A DNA stretch of 64,000 bases. Source: Lysobacter_L cavernae (lineage in GTDB: Bacteria; Pseudomonadota; Gammaproteobacteria; Xanthomonadales; Xanthomonadaceae). The notes below the pieces were generated by a model, which was given only the letters and a program-made list of their open reading frames with translations, ran no database searches and had not been told where the DNA came from. Position 1 is the stretch's first letter; each line of letters begins with the position of its first letter. The stretch is from assembly GCF_042648505.1 (NCBI RefSeq), contig NZ_JBHRXK010000002.1, forward strand, positions 372,001 through 436,000, in the 5' to 3' direction. Positions 21,678 through 30,487 of this stretch are shown one piece after another. Both the position numbers and the translations under genes were made by a program.

Positions 21678-22262
21678 TCACCGCTGTTCCATGCGATTCA
21701 CGTTACCGCGCGAGTCTGTGGTGCACAGCCACTGGGCACCCTTGAGGCTGAGAAAAACCTCGAACCCGCCAGCCGCAGGCACGTGCGATATCGGGAGAAC
21801 AAAGACTGAGTTCATTCCGCTCTTCAGTGCCAGTGCGCTCTTGCATGCAGCGACGGCCGCGTCCGCAGATTCTTTGCTTGTGCTGCTGGATTGTGCCGAT
21901 TGTCCCTCGCTGGCAGGCGCACCGCTTTGGGGTGCATTGCGCATTACTGCTGCGGGAGTAATGGAGCAAATGCCGTTGGCACCGTTGTTTCCAGTGTAGG
22001 ACATCTGCGTACCCCCGTCGGGAGTTCGATTGATTGAAAGCGTTATTCCGCTTTTGGCATCCCGAGCTTCATAGTAATTTTCGCTGAACCTGCGAAGGTC
22101 AGTCTCCCTGCCGTCGACGAACACTGGACCACCTTCATCGGCATGTACCTCAACTCCGCCAGGGCAGGTGCCATTGAAGGACGAAATTGCGGCGCTTGCT
22201 GACTGCGCCACGAAAAGCGTTGCCACAGAAACCAGTGCGGCGAAACAGTGCATACGGGTCAT
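21678..22262 (-). CDS. Secreted protein of unknown function on a cassette-like segment
   Basis: A 194-residue protein with a signal peptide (MTRMHCFAALVSVATLFVAQ to SASAA). The mature part has an N-terminal region with FNGTCPGGVEVHADEGG, a Ser/Gln-rich linker, and a C-terminal region ending in WLCTTDSRGNVNRMEQR. The four Cys residues of the mature part suggest disulfides. No family is recognised. Base composition is visibly less GC-rich than in neighbouring genes. It is flanked by attC-like sites at 21589-21648 and 22338-22396 in the orientation expected of an integron cassette. The ATG at 22262 is used; a GTG at 22274 is also in frame. Confidence 0.72.
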   Translation of the reverse strand: MTRMHCFAALVSVATLFVAQSASAAISSFNGTCPGGVEVHADEGGPVFVDGRETDLRRFSENYYEARDAKSGITLSINRTPDGGTQMSYTGNNGANGICSITPAAVMRNAPQSGAPASEGQSAQSSSTSKESADAAVAACKSALALKSGMNSVFVLPISHVPAAGGFEVFLSLKGAQWLCTTDSRGNVNRMEQR

Positions 22263-22337
22263 GGTGCTATCCACTCTTGTTTTCTGGGGGAGGGGGCTGT
22301 TCTGGAACTGGGGCTGGTCAGCGTTCTGTCACTTGCG

Positions 22338-22396
22338 GCCTAACACCTGAATGAAGCCACGTCGCGATACGGCTTGGCAGGAATGCAAGGTGAGTG
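22338..22396 (-). other. Integron attC-like site, 59 bases
   Basis: The right-hand core site is a perfect consensus, GTTAGGC on the minus strand (GCCTAAC at 22338-22344). Reading inward, the segments TGCCAAGCC, a short stem and GGCTTCATTCAGGT keep the attC arrangement. The other end, near 22390, is degenerate. The total length of 59 bases is that of the classical '59-base element'. Confidence 0.72.
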
Positions 22397-22414
22397 ACAC
22401 GACCTGCCCGGCCG

Positions 22415-23146
22415 TCACAGGTGCTTGAGCGTCTCGCGCAATCCCGACACGCAGCGGCGGCTGACTTCGAGCGGTTGCTTGCCGTGGCGCAGCACCGCCT
22501 GGACGTGGCCGTCGGGGGCGCGCTTGAGTTCGACGATCTCGTGACGCGCCACCAGGCAGTTGCGGTGGATGCGCACGAAACGCTCGCCGAATTCGTCCTC
22601 CAGCGATTTCAGCGATTCCTCGATCAGGTCCTCGCCGCGCGCGTGGTGGACGATCACGTACTTTTCTTCGGCGTGCAGGTAGTGCACGTCCTCGACCGGG
22701 ATCAGGCGCAGGCTGCCGCGCAGGCGCGCGCACAGGTGGCTGCGGCGCTGGCCGTTGCCGGCCGTGGTGGCGGTGCGCTCGCGCCCGGCGGCGAAGGTGC
22801 GCACGCGCTCCAGGGCCGCGCTCAGGCGCTCGGCCCGCACCGGTTTGACCAGGTAGTCGATCGCCTCGGCCTCGAACGCCGACAGCGCGTGTGCGTCGTA
22901 GGCGGTGCAGAACACCACCGCCGGGCGCGGCTCGAACGCCGCCAGGTGGCGCGCGGCCTCAAGGCCGTCGATCCCGGGCATGGCGATGTCGAGCAGGACC
23001 AGGTCGGGGCGGTGCTCGGCGCAGGCGTGCAGGGCGTGCTGGCCGTCGGCGGCCTCGGCGACGACCTCGACCCCGTGCTGATCGGCCAGCAGCGCGCGCA
23101 GGCGCTCGCGCGCCAGTGGCTCGTCGTCGGCGATCACTACCCTCAT
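22415..23146 (-). CDS. algR: LytTR-type response regulator, AlgR-like
   Basis: A 243-residue regulator: an N-terminal receiver domain with IADDEPLARERL and the phosphorylatable Asp in LVLLDIAMPG, and a C-terminal LytTR DNA-binding domain with HAEEKYVIVHH and RIHRNCLVARHEI. In pseudomonads AlgR lies directly upstream of hemC, which supports the name. Its usual partner AlgZ is not adjacent; a LytS-like kinase with a different regulator lies at 39563. The start at 23146 (MRVVIADDEPL) matches the family; a start at 23179 would add 11 residues. An attC-like site begins 18 bases after its stop. Confidence 0.82.
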   Translation of the reverse strand: MRVVIADDEPLARERLRALLADQHGVEVVAEAADGQHALHACAEHRPDLVLLDIAMPGIDGLEAARHLAAFEPRPAVVFCTAYDAHALSAFEAEAIDYLVKPVRAERLSAALERVRTFAAGRERTATTAGNGQRRSHLCARLRGSLRLIPVEDVHYLHAEEKYVIVHHARGEDLIEESLKSLEDEFGERFVRIHRNCLVARHEIVELKRAPDGHVQAVLRHGKQPLEVSRRCVSGLRETLKHL

Positions 23147-23233
23147 CGGCCCAGCCTCCACCCCGTCCGGCCTGCTCACGCCAGATAGTAGCCCCGCGCG
23201 CGCGCAGCGGCCATGTCCGACTGGGCCGCAGTC

Positions 23234-23938
23234 TCAATTGCCGTTGAAGCGCTGCTCCAGCCAGTCGCCGAGGGCATGGATTTCCTCGGCGCAGACCTGG
23301 TGTGCCATCGGGTAGCAATGCCAGTCGAGCGCGAAGCCCAGCTCCTGCAACACCGCCGCGCTGCGCTCGCCGATCTGCACCGGCACCACCGGGTCGAACT
23401 GGCCGTGCGCCATGAACACCGGCTGCGCGATGGCGGCCACCTGCACGCTTGCCGCCGCCTGCTGCGGGTTCAGCGGCAGGTAGGTCGACAGCCCGGCCAC
23501 GCCGGCCAGCGGCCGTTGCCGGCGCAGGCCGGCGGCGAGGGCGATCGCGCCACCCTGGGAAAAACCGATCAGCACGATGCGTTCGGGCGGCACGCCGCGC
23601 TCGCCCTCGCGTGCAATCAAGGCCTCCACCTGCGCGACCGATTCGGCCACGCCGGTCTCGTCGGCGCGCTGGTTGAAGTCGAAGCTGACGATGTCGTACC
23701 AGGCGCGCATGCGCACGCCGTTGTTGATTGTCACCGCCCGCACCGGCGCGTGCGGAAACACGAAGCGCAACGCCGGCCAACCCGGGCGCAGCAACTCCGG
23801 CACGATCGGCGCGAAGTCGTTGCCGTCGGCACCGAGGCCGTGCAGCCACAGCACGGTCCATGCGGGGGCGGCGGCGGTCTCGTGCTCGACGGTGTCGAGT
23901 GGGGTGGTCGGGAGCGAGGCGGTCGAGAGCGTGTTCAT
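23234..23938 (-). CDS. Phospholipase/carboxylesterase family alpha/beta hydrolase
   Basis: A 234-residue hydrolase of the carboxylesterase 2 family (dienelactone-hydrolase-like fold). The opening LWLHGLGADGNDF is the family's oxyanion-hole motif. The nucleophile Ser is in GFSQGGAIAL, the Asp in HGQFDPVVP and the His in YPMAHQVCAEEI. No signal peptide is seen, so it acts in the cytoplasm on short-chain esters or lysophospholipids. The N-terminal 20 residues are not conserved, and a later start is possible. It is transcribed on its own, away from the czc operon. Confidence 0.92.
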   Translation of the reverse strand: MNTLSTASLPTTPLDTVEHETAAAPAWTVLWLHGLGADGNDFAPIVPELLRPGWPALRFVFPHAPVRAVTINNGVRMRAWYDIVSFDFNQRADETGVAESVAQVEALIAREGERGVPPERIVLIGFSQGGAIALAAGLRRQRPLAGVAGLSTYLPLNPQQAAASVQVAAIAQPVFMAHGQFDPVVPVQIGERSAAVLQELGFALDWHCYPMAHQVCAEEIHALGDWLEQRFNGN

Positions 23939-24096
23939 CGCCGCATTGTCGCCGCTGGTGCACAGGCTCGCCAGCGCGGTGACCGCGCGCCAGCGCCTGC
24001 CTCCCCTGTAAACCGCGTCAGGTGCGTGCGACGGGCGTGCTGCACGGCGCAGTACTGCAATGTTGTATCGCCGGCCCCGCCGGTTACCCTAGGGCC

Positions 24097-24465
24097 ATGT
24101 TCGGCACGTCCGCCCTCTCGTCTGTGCTACGGCTGCTGGTGATCGGTCTGTTGCTGACCGGCATCGTGCTGCGGCCGGCGCTGGCGTTCGCCGAGGAGAT
24201 TCATGATCTCACCGCGCACGCCGCGACAGCCTCGGCCGCCGACAGTGGGTCCGAGCATCACCGCGCACCGGCGCCCGGCCAGGACGGCCCGTCCGACGAC
24301 AGCCACTGGCACCTGACCCATTGCTGCGGCCAGCAGGCCGCGGTGTTGCCGCGCCTGGACCTGGCCCTGCTCGTCCCGGTCACCGCGTCGCCGATACCGG
24401 CGGCGACGGTGTCCTTCGTGCCGACACCACGACCCGCGCCGTTCCGCCCTCCGATCGCAGCGTGA
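24097..24465 (+). CDS. CzcI-like small exported histidine-rich protein
   Basis: A 122-residue protein with an N-terminal hydrophobic segment (LRLLVIGLLLTGIVLRPALA) ending AFA, which could be a signal peptide. The mature part is rich in His, Asp and Ser (HHRAPAPGQ, DDSHWHLTHCC), as in metal-binding proteins placed first in czc operons. It ends PFRPPIAA. In Cupriavidus czcI has a regulatory or metal-sensing role; that is only an analogy here. It lies 54 bases upstream of czcC. The ATG at 24097 is used because the hydrophobic segment starts shortly after. Confidence 0.68.
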   Translation: MFGTSALSSVLRLLVIGLLLTGIVLRPALAFAEEIHDLTAHAATASAADSGSEHHRAPAPGQDGPSDDSHWHLTHCCGQQAAVLPRLDLALLVPVTASPIPAATVSFVPTPRPAPFRPPIAA

Positions 24466-24519
24466 CCGTGCCGCCGGCCCTGGCGCCGGCGTTCCGTCAT
24501 CTCATTCGGAGCTTTCCCC

Positions 24520-25803
24520 ATGCTTTTGCGACTCGCGGCCTTGGCCGCGCTGGTCGTCGTGTTCGCCGTGGCCGCGCCCGCGCGAGCCGGCGACCGGCCC
24601 CTCAACGACACCCTGACCCTGGACGACGCCTTCGCGCGCGTCGCCGCGTCCCACCCCGACCTGCGCCTGATCGACGCCCGCGACGACGTGCTCGCCGGCG
24701 AGCGTGACCAGGCCGCGCAACGGCCGGCACTGGTCGCCGGCGCCGAACTCGAGAACGCCTTTGGCAGCGGCGATTACGCCGCACTCGACCGCGCCGAACT
24801 CACCCTCAGCCTGGCCTCGGTGCTGGAACGCGGCGGCAAGCTCGATGCCCGCCGCGCGCTCGCGCAAAGCCGCATCGACGCCCTCGCGCTCGAACGTGAA
24901 ACCACCCGCCTGGACCTGCTGGCCGAAGTGGCGCGGCGCTACCTGGCGGTGGTCGCCGCGCAACGCCTGCGCGGCATCGCGCAGGCCGACATCGGCCAGC
25001 GCCAACGCACCGTCGCCGCTGCGCGGCAACGGCTGACGGCCGGCGCCTCGCCGGAGTCGGTGGTGCTGACCGCGCAGGCGGCACTGGCCCGCGCCGAGCT
25101 CGAACGCCACCGCAGCGCGCAGACCGAAATCGCCGCGCGCCAGCACCTGGCCGCCCTGTGGGGCGAGCGCGAACCGCGCTTCGCGATCGCCGCCGGCGAC
25201 CCGCTGGCGCTGCCGGCCATCGCCGATTTCGATGCGCTGGCCGCGCTGTTGCAAGGTACGCCCGAGCTGGCCCGCTTCGCCGACCAGCGCCGCATCGGCG
25301 AGGCGCGGCTGCAGCTGGCGCGCGCGCAGGCGGTGCCGGATCTGGACTGGCAGCTTGGCGTGCGTGCGCTCAATGAAAACAGTGACGCCGCCCTGGTCGC
25401 CGGCGTCTCGATGCCGCTGGGCAGCGCGCGCCGCGCGCAGCCGCAGATCCGCACCGCGCAAGCCGAGCTGGCGATGGTCGAGGTCGAACGCGAGGCGCAG
25501 GGCCTGGCGCTGTACTCGACCCTGGTCGATGCACACGGCCGCTACCGCATCGCGCAGTTGGAAGTCGCGCGGCTGCAGGACGACGTGCTGCCCAAGCTCG
25601 GCCAGGCCGAGGCGGAGGCCGAACGCGCTTACCGCGCCGGCGCCATCAGCTACCTGGAATGGGCGCAACTGCAGTCCGAGCGCACCGCGATGCGGCGGCA
25701 GCAGATCGAGACTGCACTGGATGCGCAACGCGCCCTGATCGAAATCCAGCGACTCACCGGCCAGGCGTTCATCGCCGCTCCTGCACAAGGTCCCGCACCA
25801 TGA
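24520..25803 (+). CDS. czcC: Heavy-metal efflux outer-membrane factor CzcC
   Basis: A 427-residue TolC-family protein, the outer-membrane channel of a tripartite RND metal pump. The signal peptide is MLLRLAALAALVVVFAVAAP ending ARA. Two repeated helical-hairpin units follow, rich in Ala, Leu, Arg and Gln as expected for the trimeric alpha-barrel. It overlaps the next gene by four bases (ATGA), so czcC and czcB are translated together. The metal could be cobalt, zinc, cadmium or another cation; the sequence does not decide it. Confidence 0.88.
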   Translation: MLLRLAALAALVVVFAVAAPARAGDRPLNDTLTLDDAFARVAASHPDLRLIDARDDVLAGERDQAAQRPALVAGAELENAFGSGDYAALDRAELTLSLASVLERGGKLDARRALAQSRIDALALERETTRLDLLAEVARRYLAVVAAQRLRGIAQADIGQRQRTVAAARQRLTAGASPESVVLTAQAALARAELERHRSAQTEIAARQHLAALWGEREPRFAIAAGDPLALPAIADFDALAALLQGTPELARFADQRRIGEARLQLARAQAVPDLDWQLGVRALNENSDAALVAGVSMPLGSARRAQPQIRTAQAELAMVEVEREAQGLALYSTLVDAHGRYRIAQLEVARLQDDVLPKLGQAEAEAERAYRAGAISYLEWAQLQSERTAMRRQQIETALDAQRALIEIQRLTGQAFIAAPAQGPAP

Positions 25804-27071
25804 AGCCCTCCTCCCTGATTGCCACGTTCGCGCTGACCCTGCTGCTGGCCGCCTGCGGCGGCAGCGCGCCGGACGACGACCACCCTGCCGACGAAGCAGC
25901 CGGCCACGCCGACAGCGGTCATGCCGACGCCGAGGAGCCCCAGCAGGGCGAACACGGCGGCCGCCTGCTGCAGCAGGGCGGCTACACCGTCGAGCTCGCC
26001 ATTGCCGAGGACGGCACGCCACCGAAGTACCGGGCGTGGCTGTACCGCGATGGCAAGCCGTTGCCGCCGAGTGCCGGCACTGTCGAGGTCCGGTTGCAGC
26101 GTCTGGGCAACATCGCCGAGAACCACGCGCTCAAGCCGCAGGCCGACGGCAGCCTGCTGGCGGCCAGTGTCGTCGGCGAGCCGCATTCGTTCGCCGTGGT
26201 CGTGCTCGCCGGGATCGACGGCAAGACGTTGCGCTGGGCCTACGACAGCTTCGAGGGCCGCACCGTGATCGGCGCGAAGATCGCCGAGGAGTCCGGCATC
26301 CGCGCCGCCGCCGTGGGCGCCGGCACGATTGCCGACGAGCACGAAGTGCAGGGCCTGCTGACCCCGATCGAAGGCCGCGAGGCCAAGGTGATGGCGCGCT
26401 TCCCCGGCCCGATCCGCAGCCTGCGCGCCAACGTCGGCGACCGGGTACGCGCCGGACAGGCACTCGCCGTCGTCGAGAGCAACCTGAGCCTGACCAACTA
26501 CACGGTGACGGCGCCGATCTCCGGCGTGGTGCTCGCGCGCAACGCCGCCGTCGGCGCGGTGGCGGGTGAAGGCAGCGCGCTGTTCGAGATCGCCGACCTG
26601 TCGCAGCTGTGGGTCGACCTGCACATCTTCGGCGCCGACGCCCAGCACATCCGTGCCGGCGTGCCGGTGGCCGTGACCCGCATGAGCGACGGCGTGACCG
26701 CACAGACGGTGCTCGAGCGGGTGCTGCCCGGCACCGCGACGGCCAGCCAGAGCACGGTGGCCCGCGCCACCCTCGCCAACGGCGACGGCCAGTGGCGCCC
26801 GGGCTCGGCGGTCAAGGCACGCATCACGGTCGCCCAGCAACCGGCGGCGCTGGTGGTGCCGCTGGCCGCGGTGCAGACCTTCCGCGATTGGGAGGTGGTG
26901 TTCGTGCGCGTCGGCGACACCTACGAGGTGCGTCCGGTCGAGCTGGGCCAGCGCGATGCCACGCGCGTGGAGGTCCTGTCAGGGATCAAGCCGGGCGACC
27001 AGGTGGTGGTCGAGCAGAGTTACCTGGTGAAGGCGGACATCGAGAAGTCCGGCGCTTCGCACGATCACTGA
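25800..27071 (+). CDS. czcB: Heavy-metal efflux periplasmic adaptor CzcB
   Basis: A 423-residue membrane-fusion lipoprotein. The signal peptide ends at a lipobox (LLLAACGG). The mature N-terminus is His/Asp/Glu-rich (DDDHPADEAAGHADSGHAD), a metal-binding feature of CzcB proteins, and the C-terminus ends SHDH. The biotinyl-lipoyl halves (for example RANVGDRVRAGQALAVVES and TVTAPISGVVLA) and the barrel domain with WVDLHIFG are in the usual order. It starts in the ATGA overlap with czcC. A block of REP-like repeats separates it from czcA. Confidence 0.9.
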   Translation: MKPSSLIATFALTLLLAACGGSAPDDDHPADEAAGHADSGHADAEEPQQGEHGGRLLQQGGYTVELAIAEDGTPPKYRAWLYRDGKPLPPSAGTVEVRLQRLGNIAENHALKPQADGSLLAASVVGEPHSFAVVVLAGIDGKTLRWAYDSFEGRTVIGAKIAEESGIRAAAVGAGTIADEHEVQGLLTPIEGREAKVMARFPGPIRSLRANVGDRVRAGQALAVVESNLSLTNYTVTAPISGVVLARNAAVGAVAGEGSALFEIADLSQLWVDLHIFGADAQHIRAGVPVAVTRMSDGVTAQTVLERVLPGTATASQSTVARATLANGDGQWRPGSAVKARITVAQQPAALVVPLAAVQTFRDWEVVFVRVGDTYEVRPVELGQRDATRVEVLSGIKPGDQVVVEQSYLVKADIEKSGASHDH

Positions 27072-27085
27072 CACGACACAGGACC

Positions 27086-27189
27086 GTCATCCCCGCGCAG
27101 GCGGGGATCCATGGACGTTGATCCTGCTTTCGCAGGCTCGGCTCGACGAAAAAGCAAAGTCCTTGGATCCCCGCCTTCGCGGGGATGAC
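27086..27189. repeat. Paired REP-like palindromes between czcB and czcA
   Basis: The left unit, GTCATCCCCGCGCAGGCGGGG at 27086-27106, and the inverted right unit, GGATCCCCGCCTTCGCGGGG at 27165-27184, enclose about 60 bases. The layout is like 6869-6976, suggesting that this whole paired unit is what moves. It lies inside an operon. Confidence 0.8.
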
Positions 27190-27220
27190 GAGCAAGGGCA
27201 AACACAACCAGGAGCATCCC

Positions 27221-30200
27221 ATGCTCGAAAAAATCATCCGCTCCGCCATCGCCCACCGATGGCTGATGCTCGCCCTCACCCTGGCGCTGGTCGCGCTGGG
27301 CGTGTGGAGCTTCACCAAGCTGCCGATCGACGCCACGCCCGACATCACCAATGTCCAGGTGCAGATCAACACCGAGACCACCGGCTACTCGCCGCTGGAG
27401 TCGGAGCAGCGCGTCACCTACCCGATCGAGACCGCGATGGCCGGGCTGCCCGGCCTGGATTACACGCGCTCGATCTCACGCTACGGCCTGTCGCAGGTCA
27501 CCGTCGCGTTCAAGGACGGCACCGACCTCTACTTCGCGCGCCAGCAGGTCAGCGAACGCCTGCAGCAGATGCGCTCGCAGCTGCCGACCGGACTGGAACC
27601 GGAGATGGGGCCGATCGCGACCGGCCTGGGCGAGATCTTCATGTACACGGTCGAGGCCAGCCCGGAAGCGCGCAAGCGCGACGGCACGCCGTGGACCGCG
27701 ACCGACCTGCGCACCCTGCAGGACTGGGTGGTGCGTCCGCAGCTGCGCAACACGCCGGGCGTCACCGAGGTCAATACCATCGGCGGCTACGCGCGGCAGA
27801 TCCACATCACCCCGGAGCCGGCGAAACTGGTCGCGCTCGGCTTCACCCTGCGTGACGTGGTGCAGGCCGTCGCCGCCAACAACCAGAACCTCGGCGCCGG
27901 CTACATCGAGCGCAACGGCCAGCAGTTCCTGGTGCGCGTGCCCGGGCAGGTCGCGGACCTGGACGCGATCGGTGACATCGTGCTCGATCGCCGCGAAGGC
28001 GTGCCGATCCGGGTGCGCGATGTCGCGCACGTCGGCGAAGGCCCGGAGCTGCGCAACGGCGCCGCCACCCAGAACGGCAAGGAAGTCGTGCTCGGCACCG
28101 TCTTCATGCTGGTGGGTGCGAACAGCCGCGAAGTCGCGCAGGCCGCCGCCGCCAAGTTGGCCGAGGCCAACAAGAGCCTGCCGCCCGGCACCCACGCCAG
28201 CCCGGTCTACGACCGCACGGCGCTGGTCGACCGCACCATCGCCACCGTCGCCAAGAACCTGATCGAAGGCGCGGTGCTGGTGATCGTGGTGCTGTTTGCG
28301 CTGCTCGGCAATTTCCGTGCGGCGTTGATCACCGCGGCGGTGATCCCGCTGGCGATGCTGTTCACCGTGTTCGGCATGGTGCGCGGTGGCGTGTCCGGCA
28401 ACCTGATGAGCCTGGGCGCGCTCGACTTCGGCCTGATCGTCGACGGCGCGGTGATCATCATCGAGAACTGCCTGCGCCGCTTCGGCGAGATGCAGCACCG
28501 GCTCGGCCGGGTGATGAACGAGGAAGAGCGCTTCGACCTGGCCGCCGCGGCCACCGCCGAGGTGATCCGGCCGAGCCTGTTCGGGCTGGGCATCATCACC
28601 GCCGTCTACCTGCCGATCTTCGCGCTCACCGGCATCGAGGGAAAGATGTTCCACCCGATGGCGATCACCGTGGTGCTGGCCTTGACCGGCGCGATGCTGC
28701 TGTCGCTGACCTTCGTGCCGGCGGCGGTGGCGTTGTTCCTGGGCGGCCGCGTCGAGGAGAAGGAGAACCGCCTCATGCAGTGGGCCAAGCGCCGTTATGC
28801 GCCGCTGCTGGCCTGGTCGCTACGGCGCCGCGCGTGGGTCATGGGCGGGGCGGTGGCGCTGGTCGCGGTCTGCGGCCTGTTCGCGACGCGCTTGGGCACC
28901 GAGTTCATCCCCAACCTCGACGAGGGCGACATCGCGTTGCATGCGCTGCGCATCCCCGGCACCAGCCTCGACCAGGCGGTGAAGATGCAGGCAACGCTGG
29001 AGGCGCGGCTCAAGCAGCTTCCCGAGGTCGAGCGTGTCTTCAGCAAGCTCGGCACGGCCGAGGTCGCGACCGACCCGATGCCGCCGTCGTTGGCCGACAC
29101 CTTCCTGATGATGAAGCCGCGCGCGCAGTGGCCCGACCCACGCAAGCCACGCAGCCAATTGATCGCGCAGATCGAGGCCGCCGCCAAACAGTTGCCCGGC
29201 AACAACTACGAGTTCACCCAGCCGATCCAGATGCGCATGAACGAGTTGATCTCGGGCGTGCGCGCCGATGTCGCGATCAAGCTCTACGGCGATGACCTGG
29301 ACACGCTGGTCGCGGTCGGCAAACGCATCGAGGCGGTCGCCAAGACCGTGCCCGGCGCCGCCGACGTCAAGCTCGAACAGACGACAGGCCTGCCACTGCT
29401 GTCGGTGGTGCCGGACCGGCAGGCGCTGGCGCGCTATGGCCTGAACCCGGGCGATGTTCAGGAGACCGTGGCGACGGCCGTGGGCGGTGCCGTGTCGGGC
29501 CAGTTGTTCGAGGGCGACCGCCGCTTCGACATCGTCGTGCGCCTGCCCGAACGCCTGCGTCAGGACCCGGCAGCGCTGGCCGACCTGCCCATCCCGTTGG
29601 GCGATGTACTCGCGGGCGGTGCCAACGCCGATGAATCCAGCCGCAGCGGCGGCTGGGTGTCCGGCACGCCACGCACGGTGCCGTTGCGCGAAGTGGCGAC
29701 GCTGGAGACCGTGCTCGGCCCCAACCAGATCAACCGCGAAAACGGCAAGCGCCGCGTGGTGATCACCGCCAACGTGCGCGGACGCGACCTCGGCGGCTTC
29801 GTTGCGCAGCTGCAGTCGCGCGTGGCCGCGCAGGTCGACGTGCCGAGCGGCTACTGGGTCGACTACGGCGGCACGTTCGAGCAGTTGATCTCGGCCAGCC
29901 AACGCCTGTCGGTGGTGGTGCCGGTCACCCTGGCGATCATCTTCGCGCTGCTGTTCTGGGCGTTCGGTTCGGCCAAGGACGCGGCGATCGTGTTCAGCGG
30001 CGTACCGCTGGCGTTGACCGGCGGCGTGATCGCGCTGGCCTTGCGCGGCATTCCGTTGTCGATCTCGGCCGGCGTCGGCTTCATCGCGCTGTCCGGCGTC
30101 GCCGTGCTCAACGGCCTGGTGATGATCGCCTTCATCCGCAAGCTGCGCGAGCAGGGCGACCCATTGGACAACGCCATCGTCGACGGCGCCCTGGGGCGAC

Positions 30201-30403
30201 TGCGACCGGTGCTGATGACGGCGTTGGTGGCTTCGCTTGGCTTCCTGCCGATGGCGTTCAACGTCGGCGCCGGCTCCGAGGTGCAACGGCCACTGGCGAC
30301 GGTGGTGATCGGCGGCATCGTCTCCTCGACGCTGCTGACGCTGCTGGTGCTGCCGGCGCTGTACCGCTGGCTGCACCGCAATGGGGAAAAGGTCGTGGTG
30401 TAG
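27221..30403 (+). CDS. czcA: Heavy-metal efflux RND pump CzcA
   Basis: A 1060-residue inner-membrane proton/metal antiporter of the HME-RND family. It opens MLEKIIRSAIAHRWLM and shows the HME signature in FTKLPIDATPDITNVQVQI (cited in part: DATPDITNVQ). The transmembrane proton-relay segment LIVDGAVIIIENC has the single Asp typical of HME pumps. Twelve hydrophobic segments and two large periplasmic loops are apparent. AGGAG lies 8 bases before the ATG at 27221. With czcC and czcB it completes the tripartite pump. An in-frame upstream ATG at 27185 lies inside the repeat and is unlikely. Confidence 0.93.
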   Translation: MLEKIIRSAIAHRWLMLALTLALVALGVWSFTKLPIDATPDITNVQVQINTETTGYSPLESEQRVTYPIETAMAGLPGLDYTRSISRYGLSQVTVAFKDGTDLYFARQQVSERLQQMRSQLPTGLEPEMGPIATGLGEIFMYTVEASPEARKRDGTPWTATDLRTLQDWVVRPQLRNTPGVTEVNTIGGYARQIHITPEPAKLVALGFTLRDVVQAVAANNQNLGAGYIERNGQQFLVRVPGQVADLDAIGDIVLDRREGVPIRVRDVAHVGEGPELRNGAATQNGKEVVLGTVFMLVGANSREVAQAAAAKLAEANKSLPPGTHASPVYDRTALVDRTIATVAKNLIEGAVLVIVVLFALLGNFRAALITAAVIPLAMLFTVFGMVRGGVSGNLMSLGALDFGLIVDGAVIIIENCLRRFGEMQHRLGRVMNEEERFDLAAAATAEVIRPSLFGLGIITAVYLPIFALTGIEGKMFHPMAITVVLALTGAMLLSLTFVPAAVALFLGGRVEEKENRLMQWAKRRYAPLLAWSLRRRAWVMGGAVALVAVCGLFATRLGTEFIPNLDEGDIALHALRIPGTSLDQAVKMQATLEARLKQLPEVERVFSKLGTAEVATDPMPPSLADTFLMMKPRAQWPDPRKPRSQLIAQIEAAAKQLPGNNYEFTQPIQMRMNELISGVRADVAIKLYGDDLDTLVAVGKRIEAVAKTVPGAADVKLEQTTGLPLLSVVPDRQALARYGLNPGDVQETVATAVGGAVSGQLFEGDRRFDIVVRLPERLRQDPAALADLPIPLGDVLAGGANADESSRSGGWVSGTPRTVPLREVATLETVLGPNQINRENGKRRVVITANVRGRDLGGFVAQLQSRVAAQVDVPSGYWVDYGGTFEQLISASQRLSVVVPVTLAIIFALLFWAFGSAKDAAIVFSGVPLALTGGVIALALRGIPLSISAGVGFIALSGVAVLNGLVMIAFIRKLREQGDPLDNAIVDGALGRLRPVLMTALVASLGFLPMAFNVGAGSEVQRPLATVVIGGIVSSTLLTLLVLPALYRWLHRNGEKVVV

Positions 30404-30447
30404 TCCCTCTCCTGCAGGGGAGATGGCCGCGGTTGCCGTGGACTGTC

Positions 30448-30475
30448 GGTCCGGGCCTGGTGACAGGCCCGAACC
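30448..30475. terminator. Hairpin between convergent czcA and sulfatase genes
   Basis: GGTCCGGGCCT, loop GGTGAC, AGGCCCGAACC form an 11-base stem with one mismatch. It sits in the 84-base gap between the ends of two convergent genes, where a two-way terminator is expected. There is no clear U-run. Confidence 0.5.
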
Positions 30476-30487
30476 GCTTCGTGTCGT

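Noticed and set aside
21427..21681. Minus-strand frame that would cover the VOC stub and two attC-like sites
   Set aside because: The VOC-like peptide is in a different frame, and this frame crosses the structured sites and gives no recognisable protein.
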